Of a DNA stretch of 64,000 nt, positions 1 through 8,198 are shown in pieces. The stretch is from NCBI GenBank assembly GCA_041447175.1, contig CP166960.1:891507-955506 (forward strand). The letters run 5' to 3'. Source of the DNA: Candidatus Bathyarchaeia archaeon. GTDB lineage: Archaea > Thermoproteota > Bathyarchaeia > Bathyarchaeales > Bathycorpusculaceae. The notes under the pieces were generated by a model. It was not told the DNA's origin and did no database searches. It saw only the letters and a list, made by a program, of their open reading frames with translations. The stretch's first letter is position 1. Each line of letters begins with the position of its first letter. Made by a program: the position numbers and the translations under genes.

Positions 1-2
1 AC

Positions 3-413
3 ACGGATGGACACGTAGATGACTTGGCACGCTTCGTGAATCCTTCCACGGTGGTGTGCGCCTATGAGGAAGACGAAACCGACGAGAACTACGCTGTTTT
101 GAAAGAAAACTATGAACTTCTCTTAAACTCCGTTGACCAATGCGGTAAAAAACTGAAGGTAGTTAAGTTGCCGATGCCGATTGTCTTGGGTGATGAAGGC
201 GAACGGCTGCCCGCCAGCTACGTTAACTTTTACATAGGCAACATGGTGGTTTTGGTTCCTGTTTTTGGGCACAAAAACGATCATCAAGCCTTGTCCACGC
301 TTCAAGAGTTGTTTCCTGACCGGAAAGTTGTGGGCATAAACTGTGTGGATTTGGTTTACGGGTTAGGCAGTATCCATTGCGTTACGCAGCAGCAGCCCAG
401 TGTAGCCCCTTAG
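3..413 (+). CDS. Agmatine deiminase family protein (3' part)
   Basis: This is the C-terminal ~136 residues of a guanidino-group hydrolase of the peptidyl-arginine/agmatine deiminase superfamily, which converts agmatine to N-carbamoylputrescine in polyamine metabolism. The reading frame is open to the window edge, so the start lies outside. Visible landmarks are the GHVDDLARF motif at the first codons (catalytic His and Asp of the family) and IHCVTQQQP near the end, where the Cys is the family nucleophile and TQQQP its usual flank. Both catalytic elements are intact. Substrate assignment within the superfamily is inferred from these flanks. Confidence 0.88.
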   Translation, partial: TDGHVDDLARFVNPSTVVCAYEEDETDENYAVLKENYELLLNSVDQCGKKLKVVKLPMPIVLGDEGERLPASYVNFYIGNMVVLVPVFGHKNDHQALSTLQELFPDRKVVGINCVDLVYGLGSIHCVTQQQPSVAP

Positions 414-510
414 CCTCCTTTTCCGCAACCATTAAATTTAAAGAATAACTTATTATTTAACTGAGCAAGCTGGATGGCGGCTTGCTTGGGCAGCGCAGGA
501 GTCACAGGAC

Positions 511-1215
511 ATGACAAGGCTCAAGGACGTTGCATTATACGTAATTGTTACTGCACTTGTTGCCGTTTTCATGTACTACTTCACTTTCACCTCCTTTGGC
601 TACGGCAACTGGCTCTTTGTAGTTCTCAACATAATCTTTTTCAGCCTCTTCTTTTTGCTCACCCAATACCGCAAAAAAATGACCCGCCTACCCAACAGCG
701 TCTACGTCGCCTTCATTGTTGCACTATTCGCTGAAATGTACGGGTTACCCTTAACCATGTACTTTTTCATGGGTGTCTTTGGGCTAGGCGATATTTACTC
801 TTTAGAGTTTCTTCTCACAGGCATCATGGGGCAAGAAATGTTCTACACCGTTTTCCACTACTACATTTTTCCCCTCTCAAAAATCGTCATGGGCATCGGC
901 ATACTGCTAGTCATTTTCGGGTGGAAACAAATCTACGAAGCCAAAGGCAACCACTTGGTAACAACAGGGCTTTACGCTTACACCCGCAACCCCCAATACA
1001 TAGGGTTTCTGCTCATCACGCTCGGCTTAAACATTCAATGGCTTACCATAATCACGTTCTTGCTCTGGCCCGCGCTGGTTCTGTTGTATTATCGACTGGC
1101 AAAGACTGAGGAAAAAGAAATTGAAGCAAAATTCGGCGACGAATTCCGAAAATACAAACAAGAAGTCCCCCGCTTCCTACCCCGCATACCCAAAAAGAAA
1201 ACTCCTACGCAGTAA
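511..1215 (+). CDS. ICMT/phospholipid-methyltransferase-like integral membrane protein
   Basis: A 234-residue membrane protein with about six hydrophobic segments (first near residues 7-27, next near 33-52, 62-85). The C-terminal third carries the signature of the isoprenylcysteine carboxyl methyltransferase/PEMT family: GLYAYTRNPQYIG (about 151-163), then a Glu-rich cytosolic stretch EEKEIEAKFGDEFRKYKQE. Family members use S-adenosylmethionine to methylate membrane-embedded substrates; the archaeal substrate is unknown. The start is supported by an AGGAG about 10 bases upstream of the ATG. It stands alone, downstream of the agmatine deiminase and on the same strand. Confidence 0.85.
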   Translation: MTRLKDVALYVIVTALVAVFMYYFTFTSFGYGNWLFVVLNIIFFSLFFLLTQYRKKMTRLPNSVYVAFIVALFAEMYGLPLTMYFFMGVFGLGDIYSLEFLLTGIMGQEMFYTVFHYYIFPLSKIVMGIGILLVIFGWKQIYEAKGNHLVTTGLYAYTRNPQYIGFLLITLGLNIQWLTIITFLLWPALVLLYYRLAKTEEKEIEAKFGDEFRKYKQEVPRFLPRIPKKKTPTQ

Positions 1216-1704
1216 GTATGGGGAGTACGCTTGGCGGATCACAGCACGTTTCCTGAAAGACACCCAAAAGGGCTTCTTGTTTTGGGCTAAGTAGCCTTGT
1301 GTCCTGCAGAAGGTGACCCTGCCAAAGCGCGGGCTGCGTTGCATGGGATTGTTCCCTGTTTTCATGTTTTGATTGAGGAGATAAATGGTTTTTCAACTGC
1401 GATTTTGTACTTCGAAGTCAAGAAAAATCTACGGAATCAACCAAAAATGACTCCGCGAGCCGAAAAAACCATGGATACCCAAAGCGTTTCTGTTTTAATC
1501 ACTGGCGTTTCTTCAGGTTATGCTTTTTTTGGTTGTTTTGGTTGAGCTTTACTCTGCTTGAGCAGTTTCTTTTTGTTTTATGCAGGCGTTGTTTCTTCTT
1601 GGAAGGGCAGAGCTCGAAAGAAAAAAACGTTGACCACTATTTCACAAAAAAAGAAAAGTCTGATTTGAAGCGGAAAGGAAGAGTGGGAAGCCAGAGAAAG
1701 CGGG
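1216..1704. other. Gene-poor spacer (~490 bp)
   Basis: No convincing gene. A short + strand ORF at 1471-1545 begins MDTQSVSVLITGVSSGYA, which resembles the N-terminal nucleotide-binding TGxxxGxG start of short-chain dehydrogenases. It stops after 24 codons and may be a remnant. The rest is T-rich with no clear repeat or RNA. Confidence 0.5.
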
Positions 1705-2046
1705 TTATGTGTATTCGCGGAAGGTATGGTTACATTTAGTGCATCGGAAAAACTGTGTAGACGCTTCATCTCCACCGCGAGTCTGCACCTGCCAGACGTA
1801 CACTTGCATGTTTCCGCATTTGGGGCACTCCATACGCATGGTTGGCAGGGTATTAACTTGGTCTTCTTTTCCGATTATGGTTAATTGCTGTTGCAGGTCA
1901 TGCTTAATGACTTTGCTTCCTACTTTAGCTTCTGTTGGCGTCTCTTTTGCGGGTTTAACATAGCTGCATTTTGGGCAGACGATTGAAACGCCATTTTCGG
2001 TTTTTTTGGGTACAAGCCGTGAACCGCATTCAGGGCAAAACTCCAT
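1705..2046 (-). CDS. tfs: Transcription factor S (TFS/TFIIS-like)
   Basis: A 113-residue archaeal transcript-cleavage factor that acts in the RNA polymerase secondary channel to rescue backtracked complexes. It has an N-terminal zinc ribbon (CPECGSRL...CPKC, residues ~4-28) and a C-terminal TFIIS-type ribbon (CPKCGNMQVYVW ... CTKC) with the acidic dipeptide in GGDEAST, the catalytic hairpin that completes the polymerase active site. The ATG at 2046 is preferred over the longer frame because GGTG sits a few bases upstream and the family starts MEFCPECG. Length is normal for TFS. It is monocistronic in this window. Confidence 0.95.
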   Translation of the reverse strand: MEFCPECGSRLVPKKTENGVSIVCPKCSYVKPAKETPTEAKVGSKVIKHDLQQQLTIIGKEDQVNTLPTMRMECPKCGNMQVYVWQVQTRGGDEASTQFFRCTKCNHTFREYT

Positions 2047-2206
2047 GTTAACACCTTTTCTCTTCAACAAAGGCGCTCAAAACGATATAAAATTTGTCCC
2101 TTAACGCCTAAACAAAGGTGTTATGATGTAGCTTTTGGAAAGCTGGACTTGCTAACTTAAAATAATACCCTGAGAGTTTCGTGGTACCAAACGGACTTCG
2201 AGACAT

Positions 2207-2848
2207 ATGACAACTCATAAACCCAGCGAGTGGCAAAAAATCGACCACGCCTTTGCGTATTTGGCAAAAGCAGACAAACTTCCTCACCGCACCGAAGCAG
2301 AACAAGTGATGCTTCAACAGCTTCCTCTTCGCGTCCACAGAATTCTTGACTTGGGGTCAGGCAACGGTCGAACGCTTGCTCTGGTGAAACTCAAGCACCC
2401 CCAAGCGGAAGGAGTTGCCTTGGATTTTTCGGAGCCAATGCTTGAGCAAGCGCGCAAACGCTTCAAGGATGACCCTTCCGTTACGGTTATTCAGCATGAT
2501 TTCAGCTTGCCCTTACCTGACTCTCTTGGCTGCTTTGATGCTGTCGTTTCAAGTTTAGCCATTCACCATCTTACGCATGAACGCAAAAAGACGCTTTATC
2601 GAGAAGTGTTTGGGTTGCTTAACTCGGGCGGCATATTCTGTAACTTAGAACATGTTTCATCCCCGACCGACGCACTGCATTTGCGTTTTATTGAGCAAGT
2701 CGGACAAACACCTGAAACAGAAGACCCATCTAACAAGTTGCTGGACGTTGAAACTCAGCTGAAATGGCTGGGAGAAATCGGCTTTGTTGATGTAGATTGT
2801 TATTGGAAATGGCTTGAACTCGCGCTTTTAGTGGGGTTCAAACCATAA
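2207..2848 (+). CDS. Class I SAM-dependent methyltransferase
   Basis: A 213-residue Rossmann-fold methyltransferase. Motif I is ILDLGSGNGRT (residues ~46-56). A strand-2 acidic region follows in ALDFSEPMLEQA, motif IV-like FDAVVSSLAIHHL, then the LLNSGGIFCNLEHV strand. This pattern is the UbiE/methyltransferase-11/25 class acting on small molecules or tRNA; the substrate cannot be told from sequence. An AT-rich stretch at 2157-2166 (TTAAAATAAT) fits a TATA box about 45 bases upstream of the ATG. There is no obvious operon partner. Confidence 0.85.
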   Translation: MTTHKPSEWQKIDHAFAYLAKADKLPHRTEAEQVMLQQLPLRVHRILDLGSGNGRTLALVKLKHPQAEGVALDFSEPMLEQARKRFKDDPSVTVIQHDFSLPLPDSLGCFDAVVSSLAIHHLTHERKKTLYREVFGLLNSGGIFCNLEHVSSPTDALHLRFIEQVGQTPETEDPSNKLLDVETQLKWLGEIGFVDVDCYWKWLELALLVGFKP

Positions 2849-2913
2849 AACTGTTAACATGCTTTTCCACAGTCTGACACCGTGGTTTAGTTGGTACCTA
2901 AAAGTGTTTGTTT

Positions 2914-3090
2914 CTAATGGGTGCATTCAACGAACTGCTCAAACAAATCAACGCATTGAACCACTGCGCCTTCATCAACTAAGTGGGCGGTGCCATCTGA
3001 GCAGTAGACTTTTTCACCCTTGTTGACTGAGCGGAACCGTTTGCTACATATTTTGAGTTGAGAGCAGCCGTCACAATCTCGCGACAACAT
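2914..3090 (-). CDS. Small Cys-rich protein (58 aa)
   Basis: A longer frame is open here, but the ATG at 3090 is preceded at 3101-3110 by a near-perfect Shine-Dalgarno AAGGAGGTGA at ideal spacing (10 bases), which fixes a 58-residue protein. It contains CDGC and two further Cys (ICSKRF, VYCSDG) that could bind zinc or a cluster, and a conserved-looking middle CSDGTAHLVDE. No family is recognised. The unusually strong ribosome-binding site argues that it is translated. Confidence 0.65.
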   Translation of the reverse strand: MLSRDCDGCSQLKICSKRFRSVNKGEKVYCSDGTAHLVDEGAVVQCVDLFEQFVECTH

Positions 3091-3294
3091 TCTTTTCAGT
3101 TCACCTCCTTGCCTAACATCTATAGATATTTTTCCTTCTTTTAGGTGTGTCCTCCATAATCTATATACTATATGTAGTAAGATTGACGATGAACGACTCC
3201 AGCCATATGCCCAAAACAAGCCCAAAATGCTGTTTCGGCGAAAAATCATAAAGTAAAATAAAAGTAGGAAAAAAGAGTAGGACGCAAACTTTTG

Positions 3295-3460
3295 TTAAAT
3301 TTTCTTCTTTTCAAGAACTTGCCGGAAAGTTTTTCCGCAACATTCAAACAAGCCGATCGTTAATTGCGTCCTTTTACCTGGCTTTGTCTGGCTTACCAGC
3401 CATCTTCCAGGTTTTTTTGGGCGATTTTACATCTTTCCCGCAATCGGGGCATTTAGCCAT
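3295..3460 (-). pseudogene. Zinc-ribbon small protein, apparently frameshifted
   Basis: The start ATG at 3460 follows GGGAGGT (3467-3473) at 6 bases and encodes MAKCPDCGKDVKSPKKTWKM..., but that frame stops at 3374-3376 after 28 codons. The +1 frame continues directly as GKRTQLTIGLFECCGKTFRQ to a stop at 3295-3297. The two halves together look like the short two-knuckle zinc-ribbon proteins common in archaea, with W-K-M-AG-PDK joined to GKR-LTIGLFEC. One extra base near 3378 would explain the break. The second knuckle has adjacent Cys (ECCG) instead of CxxC, so the gene may really be decaying; a sequencing error or a programmed shift cannot be excluded. Confidence 0.6.
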
Positions 3461-3580
3461 CTTCATACCTCCCAGTTCACCGATATGTAACCTTTTACAA
3501 TAAAACATTTTCCGTACATCTACCAAATGAAACAGTGAAGCCCCATCGGAGACATTACCACGATTAAAACGTTAGTTATG

Positions 3581-3841
3581 TTACGCGGGCAGCTTTTCTT
3601 CGTGAGCTTCCATAATGGAGGCAACGGGCACATTTATTCGATTAAATGCCGCCAACACACTTTCACGGTTTACCCCGTCAACAACAAAAACCACACTGCC
3701 ATACTCCGAACAACAATAACAAGACCGCAACGTAACGTTGCTAATGCCTGCATCCATCAGTTTTCTGGGCGCACCTACCGCACATGCATGCGGCTCCTGA
3801 ACGGGACTTAAAATCGCCGTGTTCACAATAAAGGTAGGCAC
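3581..3841 (-). CDS. Conserved hypothetical protein (86 aa)
   Basis: Starts with GTG at 3841, with AGGAAG about 9 bases upstream. The protein has alternating beta/alpha character (TFIVNTAIL ... GSVVFVVDGVNRESVLAAFNRINVPVASI), like a small ferredoxin-like fold, and four Cys, three of them in LRSCYCCSEYG. No family is named with confidence. It is the last gene of a same-strand run LysE - macro domain - this gene, with a 93-base gap before it. Confidence 0.6.
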   Translation of the reverse strand: MPTFIVNTAILSPVQEPHACAVGAPRKLMDAGISNVTLRSCYCCSEYGSVVFVVDGVNRESVLAAFNRINVPVASIMEAHEEKLPA

Positions 3842-3934
3842 AAAATCGCTTCCTGCAATAAACGCAGGTTTAGGCGCTTATAAAAATCTGTGACAACACC
3901 AAAGCAATTACAAGGGTCACATAAAACTGCCGCT

Positions 3935-4492
3935 TTAAGGGAAAAGTTCAGAAGCCACTTTCTTGTAAACGTTGAAGTCAAAATCTGAAAACAACACAAA
4001 AAATACTTCTTCCACACTGTTCTCCCTGGACTCCAAAAAACGTTTCACTGCCCTCAGAGCAACTGGGCAGGCTCGCTCAATCGGATAGCCATACACGCCT
4101 GTACTTATCGAAGGAAAAGCAACTGAACGCAACCGGTTAGCAACAGCTACTTTCAGCGAATTAACATACGACCAAGCCAACAAATCGGGTTCCCCGCGGG
4201 TTCCGCCTCGCCAAACAGGACCAACCGTGTGAATAACCTTTTGGGCTTTCAAATTTCCGCCTGTTGTGATGACGGCTTGACCAGTTGGAAGCCCGTTTGG
4301 GTAGGCGTTTTGACGAATTTTTCGGCATTCTTCCAGAATTTTTGGTCCGCCTTTTCGGTGAATTGCGCCATCGACGCCTCCGCCGCCCATCAGAGACGAG
4401 TTTGCGGCGTTAACAATTGCGTCCGTAGTCATTTCTGTTATGTCCCCTTTAACCAGCAACACCTTTGCGTGACCAATATGAAATGTGTCCAT
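3935..4492 (-). CDS. Macro domain protein (O-acetyl-ADP-ribose deacetylase type)
   Basis: A 185-residue single macro domain. Diagnostic motifs are VKGDITEMTTDAIVNAANS (ADP-ribose binding Asp and Asn), the glycine-rich GGGGVDGAIHRKGG loop, and ISTGVYGYPI (phosphate loop). This is the YmdB/MacroD arrangement, which hydrolyses O-acetyl-ADP-ribose or removes mono-ADP-ribose from proteins. It starts 12 bases after the LysE stop, with AAGGA upstream, so the two are probably co-transcribed. All substrate-contact motifs are present, so activity is likely. Confidence 0.92.
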   Translation of the reverse strand: MDTFHIGHAKVLLVKGDITEMTTDAIVNAANSSLMGGGGVDGAIHRKGGPKILEECRKIRQNAYPNGLPTGQAVITTGGNLKAQKVIHTVGPVWRGGTRGEPDLLAWSYVNSLKVAVANRLRSVAFPSISTGVYGYPIERACPVALRAVKRFLESRENSVEEVFFVLFSDFDFNVYKKVASELFP

Positions 4493-4504
4493 TTCTGTTT
4501 CCTT

Positions 4505-5146
4505 CTACATAAGGGTGGTTAGGGTTTGCCAAAGGGCTGAGCTGAAGAACCACGCACCAAACCCAACTAGTATGGCGACGCAGAAAAAGGTGATGCCTTT
4601 GTGCACTTTTGGGGTCCAGAATTTGTGGGACTTAAAAATCACCACAGCCACCACCGTATACCATACCAAGTCACATGACCAGTGAAGCCCCGCGAAAATG
4701 GTGAAACCTGCTAGCCCAAACAGTTTCGCATTCAAAATCAGCGCGGTTCCTACGGTTAGCCACCACAAAATGAAAGCGGGGTTGGCAGCTGTGGTTTTGA
4801 CTCCTGCAATAAGGGAATCCTGAGCTGAGCCAGCGTATTTCTCTTCAGGCTGGTTGCGTTTCCTAAACGTCTGCACCCCCAGATACATCATGAGTAAACC
4901 GCCCACGACGCCGATGCCCGCCTGTGCGTACCAGGGGATTTCAAATTCACTTAGCAAAAAGAAAATCAGAAACATTAAAGGAAATTCAACCAGCCCGTGT
5001 CCCAAAGCGATGAGTACCCCAGCGTTTTTGCGTTTTAGGGATTTCTCAATTGTAACCGCAAACAATGGACCTGGCAGAAGCACCCCTGACATTGATATGA
5101 ACGCAACTGATGTAAGAAACAGCGGAAAGTCAGTGATAAGAGCCAC
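4505..5146 (-). CDS. LysE family translocator
   Basis: An integral membrane exporter of the LysE/RhtB superfamily, about six transmembrane segments, exporting amino acids or related small molecules. The N-terminal SMSGVLLPGPLFAVTIEKSL matches the family's GxxxPGP signature. Segments follow at GVLIALGHGLVEFPLMFLIFFLL, AGIGVVGGLLMMYLGVQTF, the ANPAFILWWLTVGTAL region, and two C-terminal helices. The GTG at 5146 is chosen because GGAG lies at 5157-5160, ten bases upstream; a TTG three codons earlier would be too close. The substrate is not predictable. It leads the macro-domain operon. Confidence 0.88.
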   Translation of the reverse strand: MALITDFPLFLTSVAFISMSGVLLPGPLFAVTIEKSLKRKNAGVLIALGHGLVEFPLMFLIFFLLSEFEIPWYAQAGIGVVGGLLMMYLGVQTFRKRNQPEEKYAGSAQDSLIAGVKTTAANPAFILWWLTVGTALILNAKLFGLAGFTIFAGLHWSCDLVWYTVVAVVIFKSHKFWTPKVHKGITFFCVAILVGFGAWFFSSALWQTLTTLM

Positions 5147-5208
5147 GTAAATCAAGCTCCACGATGCAAGGGTATGGTTTGTATTGGCTCAAAAATGTTC
5201 CTCGAAGG

Positions 5209-5739
5209 TTACGTTTTTCCGCCCAACTTGTTTTGCATTACCGCGACCACTTCGGCGCTGTCTTTGGTTGCCGCATAAGCGTCTAGCAGGGACGCGTTGA
5301 GTTCAAAGAATGTGTGGCCCCACGTGAAAACTGAAAGCAGCTGCTTGGCTTCCTCCTGAAAACCCGCGATGTAAAGGGCGCCAGCCAACGCCTCAACCGT
5401 ACTCAGCTTGGTGGCTTTGGCAAAGTTGGTTGGGTTGCCTGCGATCAAAACAGGCAGACAACGGGAGGTTCCGCGTACATGGTGTGACAGAACCTTTTCT
5501 GCGTGCTCCCAACTGCAATCTAATGCCACAAGACCAGCTTCAGCAACGCGTTCTCGGTCGGCGGGCGAAAATGCAGTTTTGGCAAATGGGTTGAGCACTA
5601 TTGCTCGTTTAGGGAGCCACCGCGTCTGCTTTACTATTCGGGCTAGACCGTGTCTTTTGAGTTTTAGGGCGGTGCAGCGTTTGGGGTCGCATTGGTTCGC
5701 GTGGTAGATAGTTATGTTGATGCTAAGTGTTCTTTCCAC
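5209..5739 (-). CDS. tsr3: Tsr3-like rRNA aminocarboxypropyltransferase (DUF367)
   Basis: A 176-residue SPOUT-like enzyme that transfers the aminocarboxypropyl group of SAM to a hypermodified uridine of small-subunit rRNA. Features are the N-terminal DPKRCTALKLKRHGLA (RLI-like domain; DPKxCTxxKL is diagnostic), the central IVLNPFAKTAFSPAD and GLVALDCSWEHA, and the TKLSTVEALAGALYIAGF helix. Length is normal. The GTG start overlaps the end of the upstream NAD(P)HX repair gene by 17 bases, indicating co-transcription. Confidence 0.93.
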   Translation of the reverse strand: MERTLSINITIYHANQCDPKRCTALKLKRHGLARIVKQTRWLPKRAIVLNPFAKTAFSPADRERVAEAGLVALDCSWEHAEKVLSHHVRGTSRCLPVLIAGNPTNFAKATKLSTVEALAGALYIAGFQEEAKQLLSVFTWGHTFFELNASLLDAYAATKDSAEVVAVMQNKLGGKT

Positions 5740-7261
5740 TGTTTTTTTGCACCTTCACGTGACTTGCGGGGTCATTAAGTACTTGCGCAAGATAATCCAA
5801 AAGATCAGTTGCCACAAGGTGGTAGCCCAGCTTTTCAGCCGCAAAATCTCCTGCAGCGCCATTAACAAATGCCCCTGCCACTGCAGCCTCAAACGGATCA
5901 GCTTTTTGCGCCAGAAAAGCTCCAACAACACCCGAAAGCACATCGCCTGTACCGCCCACTGTCATTCCTGGGTTGCCTGTGAAGTTGAGTTTAACTCGGT
6001 TTCCATCCGAGATTATGTCAACTTTACCTTTCACCAAAAGCACAGCACCTAACTCGCCTGCGCCGCGTTTAACCTCTTTGACCCGCTCATCCAAGTCTTC
6101 AGGCAACGGTCTACCTGTCAATATGGCGTATTCTCCGCCGTGAGGCGTTAGCACAAGTGGCACCTTTAAAGGACGCTTAAACTCTGCAAACGCCTTCAAC
6201 CCGTCTGCATCAAGAAGCAACGGTTTTCCAGCTTGCTCGACCATTTCAACGCAGGTTTTCATGAATTTCTTGGTCTCAGGTTCCAACCCTGCCCCGGGAC
6301 CGATAGCCACCGCATCGACGGAAGCAAAGTAGGGCTTTAATGTTGCGATGTTTTCGGGGTTTAGGTTGCTGCCTTCAAGCTTGATGGTTATGAAGTTGGG
6401 AGACATTGAAGAAATTGTCTTGGCTGTTTTTTGGGGAGCCGCTGTGTACGCTATGTCCACTCCCGTGCGCAGGGCAGCCATAGACATCAAAGCAGGTGCA
6501 CCTGAAAAAACTTCACTGCCTCCAATGAACAGTGCCTTACCAAAATCACCTTTATGTGCACAAGCGCCCCGTTTTCTTGTAACTAAAAATACATCGCCGG
6601 GACCTGCAAAGTTTTCCAAATCTTTTGGCAAACCAATGTCAGCAACGTAAACCGCACCGGCGTAGGTTTGGGCTGCAGCTAACCCTGCTTTAGGTTTGTA
6701 AAACGTCACTGTAACATCGGCTTTGACGGCGTTGCCTAAGACTTCACCAGTGTCTGAGTCAATCCCGGTTGGTACATCAACCGCCACTTTAGATGCTTTA
6801 AGAGAGTTAATGTATTGGACAAACTGTGCTATGCGCCCTTTAAGTGTTCCTTTGGTGCCTGTTCCCAGCAAGGCGTCTACTGCCACGTCGACTGGAACTT
6901 TGGGCACCTCGTCAACGGAGTTCGCTTCAATTGTAGGTATGGTCTCCTGAAGTTTTCTTAGGGCAACCCAGTTTGCTAAAGAAGCTGGATGTGCGATGTC
7001 TTTGCCTTTGCCCACCAGAACCACGGCGACCCTGCAAAACCCCATCGAAAGCAAATGCCTTGCTGCAACAAAGCCGTCGCCGCCGTTTCCGCCCAACCCG
7101 CAGAAAATGATGACCCGTTTGTCCTTGGTGAAGTCGGCGTTGATTTTTGCAGCGATGTTTCTGCCTGCGTTTTCCATTAGTTGCAGAAGGGATATGCCGA
7201 AGTACTCGGCGTTTGTTTCTATGGCTCGCATGCCGCGGCTGGTGATGTATTCTTGATGCAT
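5723..7261 (-). CDS. nnr: Bifunctional NAD(P)H-hydrate epimerase / ADP-dependent dehydratase
   Basis: A 512-residue fusion that repairs hydrated NAD(P)H. The N-terminal YjeF epimerase domain (residues ~1-215) has GLGGNGGDGFVAARHL and VDALLGTGTKG, then DVPTGIDSDTGEV. The C-terminal ribokinase-like dehydratase (~225-500) has AIGPGAGLEP, LDADGLKAF, LTPHGGEYA and the catalytic region NFTGNPGMTVGGTGDVLSG. Both active sites look complete. It runs divergently from a nicotinamidase 127 bases away, which puts NAD repair next to NAD salvage. Confidence 0.96.
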   Translation of the reverse strand: MHQEYITSRGMRAIETNAEYFGISLLQLMENAGRNIAAKINADFTKDKRVIIFCGLGGNGGDGFVAARHLLSMGFCRVAVVLVGKGKDIAHPASLANWVALRKLQETIPTIEANSVDEVPKVPVDVAVDALLGTGTKGTLKGRIAQFVQYINSLKASKVAVDVPTGIDSDTGEVLGNAVKADVTVTFYKPKAGLAAAQTYAGAVYVADIGLPKDLENFAGPGDVFLVTRKRGACAHKGDFGKALFIGGSEVFSGAPALMSMAALRTGVDIAYTAAPQKTAKTISSMSPNFITIKLEGSNLNPENIATLKPYFASVDAVAIGPGAGLEPETKKFMKTCVEMVEQAGKPLLLDADGLKAFAEFKRPLKVPLVLTPHGGEYAILTGRPLPEDLDERVKEVKRGAGELGAVLLVKGKVDIISDGNRVKLNFTGNPGMTVGGTGDVLSGVVGAFLAQKADPFEAAVAGAFVNGAAGDFAAEKLGYHLVATDLLDYLAQVLNDPASHVKVQKNSGKNT

Positions 7262-7388
7262 AGCGATCTTGATAGGTTATGCTGGTTATGGAAGATAAGC
7301 CTATCTTTGGACTTTTCTTGGAATTATGTGTTTGGTTCTTGAAAGGTGAAACGCGGAAAAAGTTTATTCACAACAAGGCTACATAGTA

Positions 7389-8180
7389 TTGTTGAACCTT
7401 TTCAGCCCCAGAGATGCGGCTGAGGTTCTTAATTGTGAAGGTGAACCTTGTTTGAACAAAACTCCTGAGTTAAATTTAGGCAGCAAGGACGCATTGATCA
7501 TCACCGACATACAGAAAGATTTCCTTCGGGGAGGCGCGTTACACGTTCCTGACGGCGACCAAATCATCCTCGTCCTAAACGACTACGCCAAGCTCTTCAA
7601 AGCCGCAAACGCAACCGTTATTGCTTCCCGCGACTGGCACCCCCAAAAACACATGTCTTTTCGCGAGCAGGGTGGTCCGTGGCCTCCGCACTGCGTTCAA
7701 GAGACCGAAGGCGCCAGCTTTAGCCCTGACCTCAAACTGCCAGAAGGAACCACAATTATTTCCAAAGCAACAAACCCCGCCAAAGAAGCGTACTCCGTGT
7801 TTGATGATACGGGTCTTGAGGAGCAGTTAAAGGCGGCAGGTGTGTCACGGGTTTTCATCGGCGGCTTAGCAACCGATTACTGCATTGTGAATTCCGTGCT
7901 TGACGCAACATCAATGGGGTTTGATGTGGTGGTGCTTTCGGATGCGGTCCGTGGCATCGACGTAAACCCTGGGGATGTTAACCGCGCTTTTGAAACCATG
8001 CGCCGCAACGGGGCGGTTCTGCTTACATTAACGGCTTTCCCAGAACCTGAACCACTTTCAGGCGCCGTTAACCCTGTTGATGTTGATGCGGATAAGCCTT
8101 TGACGGCTCATTACATCAAGAAGAAAGCGCGTATGCGACCGCGGGGTTCTTATAAGCAAGTTCGTCGTGAAAGAGGTTAG
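7389..8180 (+). CDS. pncA: Nicotinamidase (isochorismatase family)
   Basis: Hydrolyses nicotinamide to nicotinate for NAD salvage. The triad is recognisable: Asp in IITDIQKDF, Lys in IISKATNPAKEA and Cys in GLATDYCIVNS, plus the metal-binding region ASRDWHPQKHMSF. The core runs from about residue 33 to 225. A ~32-residue N-terminal and a ~40-residue basic C-terminal extension are unusual. The TTG start (7389, or 7392) is uncertain: a TATA-like TTTATTC at 7359-7365 would place transcription start at this TTG (leaderless), but an internal start nearer the core cannot be excluded. Confidence 0.92.
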   Translation: MLNLFSPRDAAEVLNCEGEPCLNKTPELNLGSKDALIITDIQKDFLRGGALHVPDGDQIILVLNDYAKLFKAANATVIASRDWHPQKHMSFREQGGPWPPHCVQETEGASFSPDLKLPEGTTIISKATNPAKEAYSVFDDTGLEEQLKAAGVSRVFIGGLATDYCIVNSVLDATSMGFDVVVLSDAVRGIDVNPGDVNRAFETMRRNGAVLLTLTAFPEPEPLSGAVNPVDVDADKPLTAHYIKKKARMRPRGSYKQVRRERG

Positions 8181-8198
8181 TAAAGTGAGGGGAATTGT

